From the NCBI GenBank assembly GCA_021769545.1, contig JAETSS010000080.1, positions 1-6,444 of the forward strand: a stretch of 6,444 nt of DNA, given 5' to 3'. The stretch comes from Eubacterium sp. Its GTDB lineage: Bacteria; Bacillota_A; Clostridia; Peptostreptococcales; Anaerovoracaceae. The notes under the pieces were generated by a model that was not told where the DNA came from, ran no database searches, and saw nothing but the letters and a program-made list of their open reading frames with translations. The translations under genes and the position numbers were made by a program. This document shows positions 1-5,364 of this stretch, piece after piece (within the stretch, counting starts at the first letter, position 1; the number at the start of each line of letters is the position of its first letter).

Positions 1-43
1 TAATTACTTTTTTGCCTTTTTTCTTTGTTCCGTTGTTATCCAT
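1..43 (-). CDS. N-terminal start of an unidentified protein, cut by the window edge
   Basis: Fourteen codons are visible on the minus strand, reading M-D-N-N-G-T-K-K-K-G-K-K-V-I, before the gene leaves the window. The ATG at 43-41 is preceded by a perfect AGGAGG (positions 57-52) with 8 nt spacing, and by a TATAAT box at 71-66, so initiation here is well supported. A competing ATG at 50-48 stops after four codons. The opening is strongly basic (six lysines in residues 7-13) and would suit a cytoplasmic tail before a membrane segment or signal peptide. That is inference, because nothing beyond residue 14 can be seen and no family can be named. Confidence 0.7.
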   Translation of the reverse strand, partial: MDNNGTKKKGKKVI

Positions 44-51
44 CTTTCATA

Positions 52-57
52 CCTCCT
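52..57 (-). promoter_or_regulatory. Shine-Dalgarno AGGAGG deciding the start at 43
   Basis: A full AGGAGG on the minus strand, 8 nt from the ATG, fixes the start of the partial left-edge gene. Confidence 0.75.
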
Positions 58-65
58 TAACTGGT

Positions 66-94
66 ATTATACTCAATAGTTTTGATATTTTCCA
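66..94 (-). promoter_or_regulatory. Sigma-A-type promoter of the left-edge gene
   Basis: On the minus strand a perfect TATAAT lies at 71-66, with TGGAAA (4 of 6 matches to TTGACA) at 94-89 and a 17-nt spacer. Transcription would begin near 59-60, giving a leader of only about 16 nt that is almost entirely the Shine-Dalgarno. The match to consensus and the fit to the start codon make this the best promoter in the window, but it is a sequence prediction only. Confidence 0.6.
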
Positions 95-200
95 TAGTTT
101 GATCATACATAAAATGTTAAACTCTGAGGATGTCCCGGGCCGCGATACGCACACCGCCGCAAAAGCAATGCAATACGCTTTCCATACCACACTATAACAA

Positions 201-217
201 AGTCGGCTTCGCCGATT
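201..217. repeat. Hairpin with GAA/TTC triloop, resembling the panG-panB repeats
   Basis: Bases 201-207 pair with 211-217 (seven pairs, one a G-T) around a three-base loop that reads TTC on the plus strand and GAA on the minus strand. A second pair of arms, AACAAAGTC at 196-204 and GACTTTGTT at 232-240, can form an alternative outer stem. Read on the minus strand, the hairpin is followed by TTTGTTATA. This resembles the GAA loop and TTAGGTTATA tail of the repeat at 4142-4180. Relatedness is an inference from short matches. Confidence 0.4.
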
Positions 218-248
218 CCTTTTCAGCGGTAGACTTTGTTGATATTCC

Positions 249-272
249 GGAAATATCGAGATCGATATTTCC
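249..272. repeat. 24-bp palindrome (GGAAATATCGA / TCGATATTTCC)
   Basis: Eleven-base arms at 249-259 and 262-272 are perfect reverse complements around a two-base centre. As RNA it would be a 10-bp stem with an AGAT loop on the plus strand. A further half-site, GATATTCC at 241-248, abuts it, giving three copies of a GATATT(T)CC-type half-site in 32 bases. No T-run follows on either strand, so it is not a standard terminator. A binding site for a dimeric regulator is possible, but the left-edge gene's promoter lies over 150 bases away. Confidence 0.5.
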
Positions 273-280
273 TACATAAT

Positions 281-305
281 AAAAATATGCTCCCTCGGGG
301 AAGCA
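281..305 (-). terminator. Probable intrinsic terminator after the aminotransferase gene
   Basis: Read on the minus strand, bases 305-288 form a 7-bp stem (TGCTTCC with GGGAGCA, one U-G pair) around a CCGA loop. This is followed by TATTTTTATTA. It lies about 110 nt beyond the aminotransferase stop. The stem is short and the T-run interrupted, so strength is uncertain, but no better candidate lies between the two genes. Confidence 0.4.
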
Positions 306-415
306 GTCTATTATGATCTTTCTGCCGTCCTCCGAGAGAGCACATGTCGATGCCCTTCGATACTATTTACTTATTTATCGGTATGGTATTTCCTTGATTC
401 TACAGCCTGGGCAGA

Positions 416-1546
416 TCATCGCATCAGTTTAAGGAACTCATCCTTCATGCTGCATTTTAGTGGATGTCCCAGATCGGCAAAGGTCTTATCCATGGCATCC
501 AGCGTCATTGCCATATCGTCGATGTTGGCGTTTTCACCCATGTGTCCGATACGGATGACCTTTCCCGCCAGCACATCGAAGCAGCCCGATATCATCACGT
601 TGTATTTATCCGTCATGGTGGACAGTATCTGTTTGTCGGTCACGCCATCCGGCACTTTGATCACCGTTACCGTATTGGCATAGCCCGCCTTTAAATAAAG
701 CTCAAGGCCTGCCTTCGTTACGGCCCCGCGGGTCGCTGCGGCGATCTTTGCATGACGTTTTATGATGTCAGGCTCCGCCAGCACATTGTCCACGGCAACT
801 CTCAGTCCTGTGATATCGCTGATAGGCATTGTATACGGGAACCACTTGTCTTCGTAATATGTCTTGAAGGTCAGGATGTTGGCATAAAACGAAGCTATCG
901 GCGTTTTCCTGTTTTCCATGGCTGCCATGGCCTTGTCGCTGACCCACAGCATGGTGAGACCTGCAGGCGCCGAAAGAGCTTTCTGCGAGCCTCCACAGAG
1001 GATGTCTATTTTGCTTTCGTCAACGTTCACGTATTCTCCGAACATTCCCGCCACCGAATCCACCACGGAAAGTATGCCGTATTGTGCCAGCAGTGGACAT
1101 ATGGCGGAAACATCGTTGATGACTCCGCTTGGGGTATCGCAGTGGACTACCGTTGCGTATTTGAAATCGTGATCTTTCTCCAGGAAAGCTTTGATCTCCT
1201 GCACATCTATCGGCTTCTGATAGTCCGAGGTGAACAGCACCGGTTCTCCTCCGTATATCTTAACGAAATCGGCAAATCCCTTGCCGAATATCCCATTGTC
1301 TAAAACCAATACACGGTCCCCCGGCTCCGTCAGCGACGCACATGCCGCCTCCAGTCCAAGTATGCCTTCACCGCCCAGTATGTATGCCGTGCCTGATGAG
1401 TGCATCAGCTCCTGCAGCAGATCGCAGGTCTCTTTATAAAATTCACAGAACTCTACATCAAGGTCCGGGTTCGTAGTCTCAAGGCTCCTTGCCATGCGAA
1501 CGTTTTCACGTACCTGAGTAGGTCCCGCAGTCATGATCTTATACAT
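416..1546 (-). CDS. Class V PLP-dependent aminotransferase (alanine/serine-glyoxylate type)
   Basis: A 376-residue fold-type I PLP enzyme of the alanine-glyoxylate / serine-pyruvate aminotransferase family, a normal length for the group. The N-terminal TAGPTQV (residues 6-12) is the family opening. GGEGILGLEAA (58-68) forms the phosphate-binding region, HCDTPSG (135-141) and VVDSVAG (161-167) hold the cofactor ring with D163, and GGSQKAL (185-191) contains the Schiff-base lysine K189. R332 in VIRIGHMG is the expected substrate-carboxylate arginine. Family members move amino groups between glycine/glyoxylate, serine and alanine/pyruvate; the actual substrates cannot be read from sequence. The start at 1546 has AAAGGAG six bases upstream. 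The gene follows the ECF S component by 42 nt on the same strand and is probably co-transcribed with it. Family call is firm; exact reaction is open. Confidence 0.9.
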   Translation of the reverse strand: MYKIMTAGPTQVRENVRMARSLETTNPDLDVEFCEFYKETCDLLQELMHSSGTAYILGGEGILGLEAACASLTEPGDRVLVLDNGIFGKGFADFVKIYGGEPVLFTSDYQKPIDVQEIKAFLEKDHDFKYATVVHCDTPSGVINDVSAICPLLAQYGILSVVDSVAGMFGEYVNVDESKIDILCGGSQKALSAPAGLTMLWVSDKAMAAMENRKTPIASFYANILTFKTYYEDKWFPYTMPISDITGLRVAVDNVLAEPDIIKRHAKIAAATRGAVTKAGLELYLKAGYANTVTVIKVPDGVTDKQILSTMTDKYNVMISGCFDVLAGKVIRIGHMGENANIDDMAMTLDAMDKTFADLGHPLKCSMKDEFLKLMR

Positions 1547-1561
1547 AATATTCTCCTTTCC

Positions 1562-1578
1562 TCCGGCGCTGCGCCGGA
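1562..1578. repeat. GC-rich hairpin between the ECF gene and the aminotransferase RBS
   Basis: TCCGGCG at 1562-1568 pairs perfectly with CGCCGGA at 1572-1578 around a three-base loop. It fills much of the 42-nt gap after the S-component stop (1589) and ends a few bases before the aminotransferase Shine-Dalgarno. No T-run follows on the minus strand, so it is not an ordinary terminator. It could be an mRNA-stabilising or translation-modulating hairpin in the intercistronic RNA. Confidence 0.6.
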
Positions 1579-1588
1579 CTATGTCGTA

Positions 1589-2122
1589 TCAATATTTATC
1601 GGCTATCTTCTTAAGCTTTCCCGCAAACGGAACAACTATGATGCCGGCAACTACTACCTGTACGATATTCCCCGGAATGGAACCAAGTGGAACGATCCAG
1701 TTATGATACAGTATCACTTCCGCAAAATAATATCCGGCGATCTTTATCACCAGAGCCGCAGCTACCGCTATACTGTTGGCTATGACAGGACGGAGCTTTA
1801 CCTTTTCCGAAATAAGACCTGCCACCCAGCCCATCAGGCCCACGATAACAAAGGTGAAAGGTGCCCAGGCAGTCCAGCCCGAGATCAAATCGAACATACC
1901 CATTCCGAAAGCCCCGGCAATGGCACCTGTGCGCTTTCCATAGATGAATGCACCCAGAAAAAGCGGCACGTTCCCAAGATGTATAAGTCCGCCATTGCCC
2001 ATGATAGGCAGACGGATGTTTATAAACATGGTCGCCACCAGCGTCAGGGCGATGAACAGCGCATTGATCACCAGCATTTTCGTAGAATTCCTCGATGAAT
2101 CGACATTGACATTTGTACTCAT
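1589..2122 (-). CDS. ECF-transporter S component (substrate-binding membrane subunit)
   Basis: A 177-residue integral membrane protein of the energy-coupling factor S-component type (DUF1393-like group). It would pair with a shared EcfA/EcfA'/EcfT module, not present here, to import a vitamin or related small molecule. A polar N-terminus (1-15) is followed by about six hydrophobic segments. GNGGLIHLGN (42-51) and GMGMFDLISGWTAWAPFTF (73-91) match the conserved loops of this group. The true start is taken as the ATG at 2122, which has AGAGGGAG just upstream; an in-frame ATG at 2167 would add 15 basic residues without a good RBS. Substrate is unassigned: relatives are linked to hydroxymethylpyrimidine, pyridoxine-like or other vitamins. 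The downstream PLP enzyme and the nearby pantothenate genes are suggestive context only. Confidence 0.85.
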   Translation of the reverse strand: MSTNVNVDSSRNSTKMLVINALFIALTLVATMFINIRLPIMGNGGLIHLGNVPLFLGAFIYGKRTGAIAGAFGMGMFDLISGWTAWAPFTFVIVGLMGWVAGLISEKVKLRPVIANSIAVAAALVIKIAGYYFAEVILYHNWIVPLGSIPGNIVQVVVAGIIVVPFAGKLKKIADKY

Positions 2123-2175
2123 TTTTCTCCCTCTTTTCTGTAACTTTGATCTTGCTGTATCTAGCATAGCTCAAA

Positions 2176-2204
2176 AGTATATTCTATAAAATAGACAAAT
2201 TTAA
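2176..2204 (-). promoter_or_regulatory. Candidate promoter for the ECF S component-aminotransferase unit
   Basis: On the minus strand TATACT (5 of 6 to the -10 consensus) lies at 2181-2176, with a poor -35 (TTAAAT, 2204-2199) at 17-nt spacing in very AT-rich DNA. Initiation would be near 2169, giving a leader of about 47 nt to the ATG at 2122. The weak -35 suggests the promoter may need help or lie slightly elsewhere. Further upstream, short direct repeats (ACAGTT twice, TATGCA twice, about 2247-2278) could be regulator sites, but I cannot support that. Confidence 0.35.
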
Positions 2205-2322
2205 TTATTTTTTAATATACAATCGGGGATTTTTTTGATTTTTTGTATGCAAAATATGCACAGTTGGAGAGAACAGTTTTTGTTTGGGTCCCTTATCCCA
2301 TGATATTTCCATCAAAAACAGC

Positions 2323-2370
2323 AAAAAACTATTGTAAAAGCCATACAAACCGGCTTTCACAATAGTTTTT
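2323..2370 (-). terminator. Strong intrinsic terminator of the panG-panB-panC operon
   Basis: Arms at 2324-2342 and 2352-2370 form a 19-position stem with a single mismatch (2336/2358) around a nine-base loop. On the minus strand the distal arm ends in TTTTTT, 36 nt beyond the panC stop. The A/T-rich base gives T-runs on both strands, so the structure could also stop transcription entering from the other side. It separates the pantothenate operon from the downstream ECF/aminotransferase unit. Confidence 0.8.
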
Positions 2371-2406
2371 GATTCTACGATAGTTTCCATGATAGTTCCA
2401 ATTAAA

Positions 2407-3294
2407 TTACACGGTGAAGTTGTCAATGAGCCTCGTCTTTCCTATAAATACTGCAAGGGCAACAAGGTCTCCCGCTTCAAGCTGTGCCTTTGGCGTCAGG
2501 CTCATACCGTCCACCGCTTCTATATAATCTATACGGGCCATCGGCTCCGCTGAAACGATCCGGCTCATCAGTCCCGTCAGCTCGTCTGCATCTATACGCG
2601 CGCTGCCGCCGTCTGCACCGGAGCAGCCCGCATTCTTTGATGTCTTCGAAGCGATCAGCTCCTTTGCTTTTACTATAGACTTATACAGAACTGCCGCGGC
2701 TTTTCGCTCTTCCTCGTTCAAATGGGTGTTGCGGCTGGACATGGCGAGTCCGTCGTGTTCCCGCATCGTAGGGCAGCCCACTACTTCTATGTCAAAGGCC
2801 TGATCCCGCACCATACGGCGTATCACCGCAAGCTGCTGGGCGTCCTTTTCCCCGAAATACGCTTTGTCGGGGGCTGCTATATGAAACAGCTTGCTGACTA
2901 CCGTACATACGCCTCTGAAATGTCCCGGTCTGCTCTTTCCGCAAAGCTGCGAGGTCATCTCGGATTCCAGATTCACATAAGTGCCGAATCCCTCCGGGTA
3001 CATTTCCTCCACCTCGGGATGAAAAACGAGATCGCAGCCTTTTTCTTCAAGGATGCGGCAGTCCCGTTGAAAATCTCTGGGATAGCTGTCAAGATCCTCG
3101 CCTTTGCCGAACTGCGTCGGGTTCACGAAGACCGATGCGACGACTTTGTCGCACTGGGCGGCGGCTGTGGTCACAAGGGAAGCATGGCCCTCGTGAAGAG
3201 CGCCCATCGTCGGCACCAGCCCCACCGTAAGGCCGGCGGCTTTCCAAGTCTTTACATATTTTCGTACTTCATCTATAGTAGTTGCTATTATCAT
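2407..3294 (-). CDS. panC: Pantothenate synthetase (pantoate-beta-alanine ligase)
   Basis: A 295-residue cytoplasmic enzyme that uses ATP to form pantoyl-adenylate and transfers the pantoyl group to beta-alanine, the last step of pantothenate synthesis. Class-defining motifs are all present: PTMGALHEGH (28-37, HIGH-like ATP site), VFVNPTQF (55-62), GHFRGVCTVV (124-133), FGEKDAQQ (147-154), MSSRN (185-189, KMSKS-like) and the C-terminal RLIDN (288-292). It is slightly longer than typical (about 280), because of a Gly/Ser/Ala-rich stretch near 216-236 in the C-terminal domain. The ATG at 3294 lies one base after the panB stop (TAAGATG), and AAGGA inside the panB end is its SD, so translational coupling is likely. 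No panD lies nearby, so the source of beta-alanine is not shown. Confidence 0.97.
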   Translation of the reverse strand: MIIATTIDEVRKYVKTWKAAGLTVGLVPTMGALHEGHASLVTTAAAQCDKVVASVFVNPTQFGKGEDLDSYPRDFQRDCRILEEKGCDLVFHPEVEEMYPEGFGTYVNLESEMTSQLCGKSRPGHFRGVCTVVSKLFHIAAPDKAYFGEKDAQQLAVIRRMVRDQAFDIEVVGCPTMREHDGLAMSSRNTHLNEEERKAAAVLYKSIVKAKELIASKTSKNAGCSGADGGSARIDADELTGLMSRIVSAEPMARIDYIEAVDGMSLTPKAQLEAGDLVALAVFIGKTRLIDNFTV

Positions 3295-3295
3295 C

Positions 3296-4129
3296 TTACC
3301 TGTCCTTCAGCTTTGCTATGATCTCATCGTCTATCTTGAATCCATGGGCTTCCGTCGGGAATGCGCCTTCTTTGACTTCCTTGTCGTAATCCTTGAATGC
3401 CTGTACCATGATGTCACCTACGTTAGCAAAACGCTTTACGAACTTAGGAACGTAATCGCTGAACAGTCCCAGCATATCCTGCCATACCAGCACCTGGCCG
3501 TCGCAGCCTTCGCCTGCTCCTATACCGATAGTCGGGATCATCAGCTTTTCGCTTATGAGAGCTGCAAGCTTTGCGGGAACGCATTCCATTACTACTGCAA
3601 AAGCGCCTGCTTCCTGAACGTCATAGGCGTCCTGCAGGATCTGGGCTGCCGCTTCCTCGCTCTTTCCCTGTACCTTGAAGCCGCCGAATGCGTTCACCGA
3701 CTGCGGCGTCATTCCGATGTGAGCCACTACAGGAATGCCTGCGTCTACGATGGCTTTGATCTGTTCCTTGACCGCTGCGCCGCCTTCCAGCTTTACGGCA
3801 TTGGCACCTGTTTCTTTAATGAGTCTTCCAGCATTGACAACTGCGTCATATACGGAAGTCTGATATGACATGAACGGCATGTCCATTACGACGAATATAT
3901 TTTCAACGCCTCTCACTACAGCCGCACCGTGGTGTATCATGTCTTCCATGGTTACTGATAATGTGTCCTTATATCCCAGCATGGTATTTCCCAGGGAATC
4001 TCCTACCAGTATCATATTTATCTCGGAAGCCTCCATCAGCTTTGCCGTCGAATAATCGTAGCATGTGAGCATGGAGATCTTCTCGCCGTTTTGTTTCATT
4101 TTCAATAAGCTTGCAACAGTATTTTTCAT
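3296..4129 (-). CDS. panB: 3-methyl-2-oxobutanoate hydroxymethyltransferase (ketopantoate synthase)
   Basis: A 277-residue TIM-barrel enzyme that transfers a one-carbon unit from 5,10-methylene-tetrahydrofolate to 2-oxoisovalerate, making ketopantoate, the committed step of pantothenate synthesis. Metal and substrate residues of the family are in place: D44 in LVGDSLG, D83 in VMDMPF, E115 in VKLEGG and the catalytic E182 in [20 protein letters not shown] (201-215) is the usual C-terminal signature. Length is normal. I place the start at the ATG at 4129, preceded by AAAGGA at about 9 nt. The in-frame ATG at 4147 would add six residues, has no SD, and lies inside a repeat element. panG is upstream across a 100-nt gap holding two hairpin repeats; panC follows after one base. 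Confidence 0.97.
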   Translation of the reverse strand: MKNTVASLLKMKQNGEKISMLTCYDYSTAKLMEASEINMILVGDSLGNTMLGYKDTLSVTMEDMIHHGAAVVRGVENIFVVMDMPFMSYQTSVYDAVVNAGRLIKETGANAVKLEGGAAVKEQIKAIVDAGIPVVAHIGMTPQSVNAFGGFKVQGKSEEAAAQILQDAYDVQEAGAFAVVMECVPAKLAALISEKLMIPTIGIGAGEGCDGQVLVWQDMLGLFSDYVPKFVKRFANVGDIMVQAFKDYDKEVKEGAFPTEAHGFKIDDEIIAKLKDR

Positions 4130-4141
4130 CGTTCTTGTTCC

Positions 4142-4180
4142 TTTCATATGTTTGGTCGCTGAAAGCGACCATTTAGGTTA
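4142..4180. repeat. 39-bp hairpin repeat, copy 1 (next to the panB RBS)
   Basis: This copy matches the one at 4194-4232 at 32 of 39 positions; the match stops abruptly at both ends. It contains an 8-bp stem, 4153-4160 with 4164-4171, around a GAA loop (plus strand). Six of the seven differences between copies lie in three base pairs of the stem and are fully compensatory (GCT/AGC here, ATC/GAT there). On the minus strand the unit ends in CATATGAAA, running into the AAAGGA Shine-Dalgarno of panB. A hairpin here in the mRNA could affect panB translation or RNA processing; function is inference. Confidence 0.85.
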
Positions 4181-4193
4181 TACCCTTGCGGTG

Positions 4194-4232
4194 TTTCATA
4201 TGTTTGGTCATCGAAGATGACCATCTAGGTTA
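4194..4232. repeat. 39-bp hairpin repeat, copy 2 (overlaps the panG stop codon)
   Basis: Second direct copy, offset by 52 bases from copy 1. Its stem pairs 4205-4212 with 4216-4223 around the same GAA loop, with three base pairs swapped relative to copy 1 and pairing kept. Its outer end contains the TAA (4232-4230) that terminates panG. The repeat may therefore have been acquired at the gene's 3' end and now supplies its stop. Both copies sit in the panG-panB intercistronic RNA. Confidence 0.85.
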
Positions 4233-5114
4233 CTTTCCAAGCAGCTCCGACATCCGGCTGTAATCCCTATCCTGATGTCGTTGCTGTGCCATCTGCACCA
4301 GCCGCCTGCTCAGCAGCCTGTAGAGCTCCTTTTCCTCGCCGTCCTGCAGGCATTCCAGATGCTTGCCGACGGTGGAAACATCGTTCCTCTCTATAGGCCC
4401 CGTGAGACTTGCCGTGGGACCGTCCTTTGCGATATGCGCCATGTTGCCCATCAATATAGGCGCCAGCGCTTTTACCGCTTCATCCTCTGCAAAACCGCAC
4501 CGCTGCATCAGGGCAAGACTCTCATCGATGAGCCCGCACACCAGATTGCTGGCGATGGCCGCCGCACAGTGATAGGTGGTCTTGTCCGCACCGTCTATTA
4601 TACGGACGGGATTACCCATTTTCGCAAAGGCTTCCTTAAGCTGCAGAAATTCCGGGCTATGCATCGCGGCAGCCTTTCCACGACCGCCTTCCAGAGTAAA
4701 AAAAACACCCGTCAGTTCCCGGTAAGCGTTGTATCTATCGCTTACTGCGAACAGCGGATGGATCGAATATCCGAAAGCTCCCGTCTCCTCTATGCCCTCG
4801 AAGGCATCCCGGGAAGACATCGCACCACTACAGTGACATATTGTTTTTCCTTTTATATCGTATTCCCTGACCTGCTGCCAGGTATCGCGAATACTTCCGT
4901 CAGGAACTGTCAGGAAGATGACATCACACTCATCTGTCAAAGCTTCTATACTTTCATATGCTTCAGATTCCGTAAAATGCGCCGCATCTTTCGTTGACTT
5001 ACTGCTTCGGCTGTAATAGCCTTTTACATTAAGGCCGCTTTCGCGCCCGTTTTCCGCAAAATATTTGCCCAGGCTGCAGCCTACCTTTCCTGCTCCGATA
5101 AAACCTATATTCAA
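4230..5114 (-). CDS. panG: PanG-type ketopantoate reductase (Rossmann plus DUF2520)
   Basis: A 294-residue NAD(P)-dependent reductase predicted to convert ketopantoate to pantoate. The N-terminal Rossmann fold has GAGKVG (7-12), FLTVPDG (67-73) and HCSGA (94-98). The C-terminal DUF2520 helical domain has SIHPLFAV (117-124), DKTTYHCAAAIASN (177-190, with K178 and N190 as likely catalytic or substrate residues) and LTGPIERND (237-245). DUF2520-type proteins include PanG of Francisella and Enterococcus, which replaces PanE; first position in an operon with panB and panC supports that job. The start is the TTG at 5114, with AAGGAGG eight bases upstream and MNIGFIGAGKVG as the expected first residues. 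The frame stays open to an ATG at 5294, but those 60 extra codons resemble no domain and lack an SD. The alternative call is an uncharacterised DUF2520 oxidoreductase. Confidence 0.82.
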   Translation of the reverse strand: MNIGFIGAGKVGCSLGKYFAENGRESGLNVKGYYSRSSKSTKDAAHFTESEAYESIEALTDECDVIFLTVPDGSIRDTWQQVREYDIKGKTICHCSGAMSSRDAFEGIEETGAFGYSIHPLFAVSDRYNAYRELTGVFFTLEGGRGKAAAMHSPEFLQLKEAFAKMGNPVRIIDGADKTTYHCAAAIASNLVCGLIDESLALMQRCGFAEDEAVKALAPILMGNMAHIAKDGPTASLTGPIERNDVSTVGKHLECLQDGEEKELYRLLSRRLVQMAQQRHQDRDYSRMSELLGK

Positions 5115-5121
5115 TCTACCG

Positions 5122-5130
5122 ACCTCCTTT
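5122..5130 (-). promoter_or_regulatory. Shine-Dalgarno deciding the TTG start of panG
   Basis: On the minus strand AAAAGGAGG is followed by eight bases and then TTG at 5114-5112. No ATG lies at a suitable distance in this frame. The downstream codons begin the Rossmann strand at once, so the non-ATG start is well supported. Confidence 0.8.
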
Positions 5131-5180
5131 TCTTGAGCGTCGATATCCTTCCGTCTCGTTCCCTCAGGATAAAAGCGTTC

Positions 5181-5195
5181 GGTCGCTTGCCGACC
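5181..5195. repeat. Hairpin GGTCG-CGACC in the panG leader, possible degenerate repeat copy
   Basis: GGTCG (5181-5185) pairs with CGACC (5191-5195) around five bases, about 65 nt upstream of the panG start. Read on the minus strand it begins TTTGGTCG and closes with CGACC, preceded by CATAT about 10 bases earlier. This is the same order of elements as in the repeat at 4142-4180. The stem is short, so membership in the same family is tentative. Confidence 0.35.
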
Positions 5196-5220
5196 AAAGG
5201 AAATGAATATGTCAGTTTTG

Positions 5221-5248
5221 ATATTAAATTCCGGTATAGTTTCAACAA
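5221..5248 (-). promoter_or_regulatory. Weak candidate promoter for the panG-panB-panC operon
   Basis: On the minus strand TAATAT (5226-5221) lies 16 nt after TTGTTG (5248-5243), giving a leader of about 100 nt that includes the 5181-5195 hairpin. An alternative is TAAGAT (5367-5362) with TTTACC (5390-5385) at 17 nt, which would overlap the exporter promoter head-on and give a leader of about 240 nt. Both match consensus only moderately and I cannot choose with confidence. Confidence 0.22.
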
Positions 5249-5364
5249 CGAATACCATCCATCCTCCCACATGATACCATAATAAGGGGCGCAAGAAAAG
5301 AAAAAAATCATGGGGCGAAGAGATTTATTTTGCACTATTTATGTTATTCAGGAAAAATACCATC

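Larger units (their letters stand above)
192..362 (-). pseudogene. Possible C-terminal remnant of a gene (56 codons, no start)
   Basis: Between stop codons at 365-363 and 194-192 the minus strand is open for 56 codons. The reading looks protein-like: an acidic/basic turn (LSEDGRK), a hydrophobic run (IIIDCFPEGAYFYYVG), then a polar lysine-rich tail ending AKPTLL. There is no ATG or GTG in frame, and the only TTG is at the very end, so it cannot be a complete gene by normal rules. It could be the decayed 3' end of a lost gene, a frame joined by an upstream frameshift (another frame has ATG TGC at about 345-340), or chance. I recognise no family. The frame runs through the palindrome and hairpin listed here, which weakens the coding case. 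Confidence 0.2.
44..415. other. Intergenic region without a convincing gene
   Basis: This stretch of about 370 bases separates the left-edge gene from the 3' end of the aminotransferase gene. It holds the promoter and SD of the left-edge gene, a hairpin at 201-217, a 24-bp palindrome at 249-272, a hairpin plus T-rich run at 281-305 that could terminate the aminotransferase transcript, and a start-less open frame on the minus strand (192-362). Positions 120-190 are GC-rich, and I see no feature there that I can name. Confidence 0.6.

Noticed and set aside
12..197. 61-codon plus-strand open frame at the left edge
   Set aside because: It is antisense to the left-edge gene and its promoter, with no SD.
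752..1303. 183-codon plus-strand open frame
   Set aside because: It lies antisense inside the aminotransferase gene, has no SD, and its composition is that of a shadow frame.
1400..2098. 232-codon plus-strand open frame
   Set aside because: Antisense to the aminotransferase start, the intergenic hairpin and the S-component gene; protein has no recognisable domain.
2123..2322. Possible riboswitch upstream of the ECF S component
   Set aside because: The region is AT-rich with only short direct repeats; I could not fit any known vitamin riboswitch core (TPP, FMN, cobalamin) or a terminator/anti-terminator pair.
2205..2426. 73-codon minus-strand open frame after panC
   Set aside because: It overlaps the panC 3' end and runs through the terminator stem; no SD and no recognisable features.
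4173..4199. Eight-codon mini-ORF between the two hairpin repeats on the minus strand
   Set aside because: It starts at the ATG built into the repeat and has no SD; most likely a by-product of the repeat's CATATG.
4275..4997. 240-codon plus-strand open frame
   Set aside because: Antisense to panG, which has clear Rossmann and DUF2520 motifs; no SD or domain.
5115..5294. 60-codon N-terminal extension of panG to an ATG at 5294
   Set aside because: No SD at that ATG, no domain in the extra residues, and a near-perfect SD precedes the TTG at 5114.
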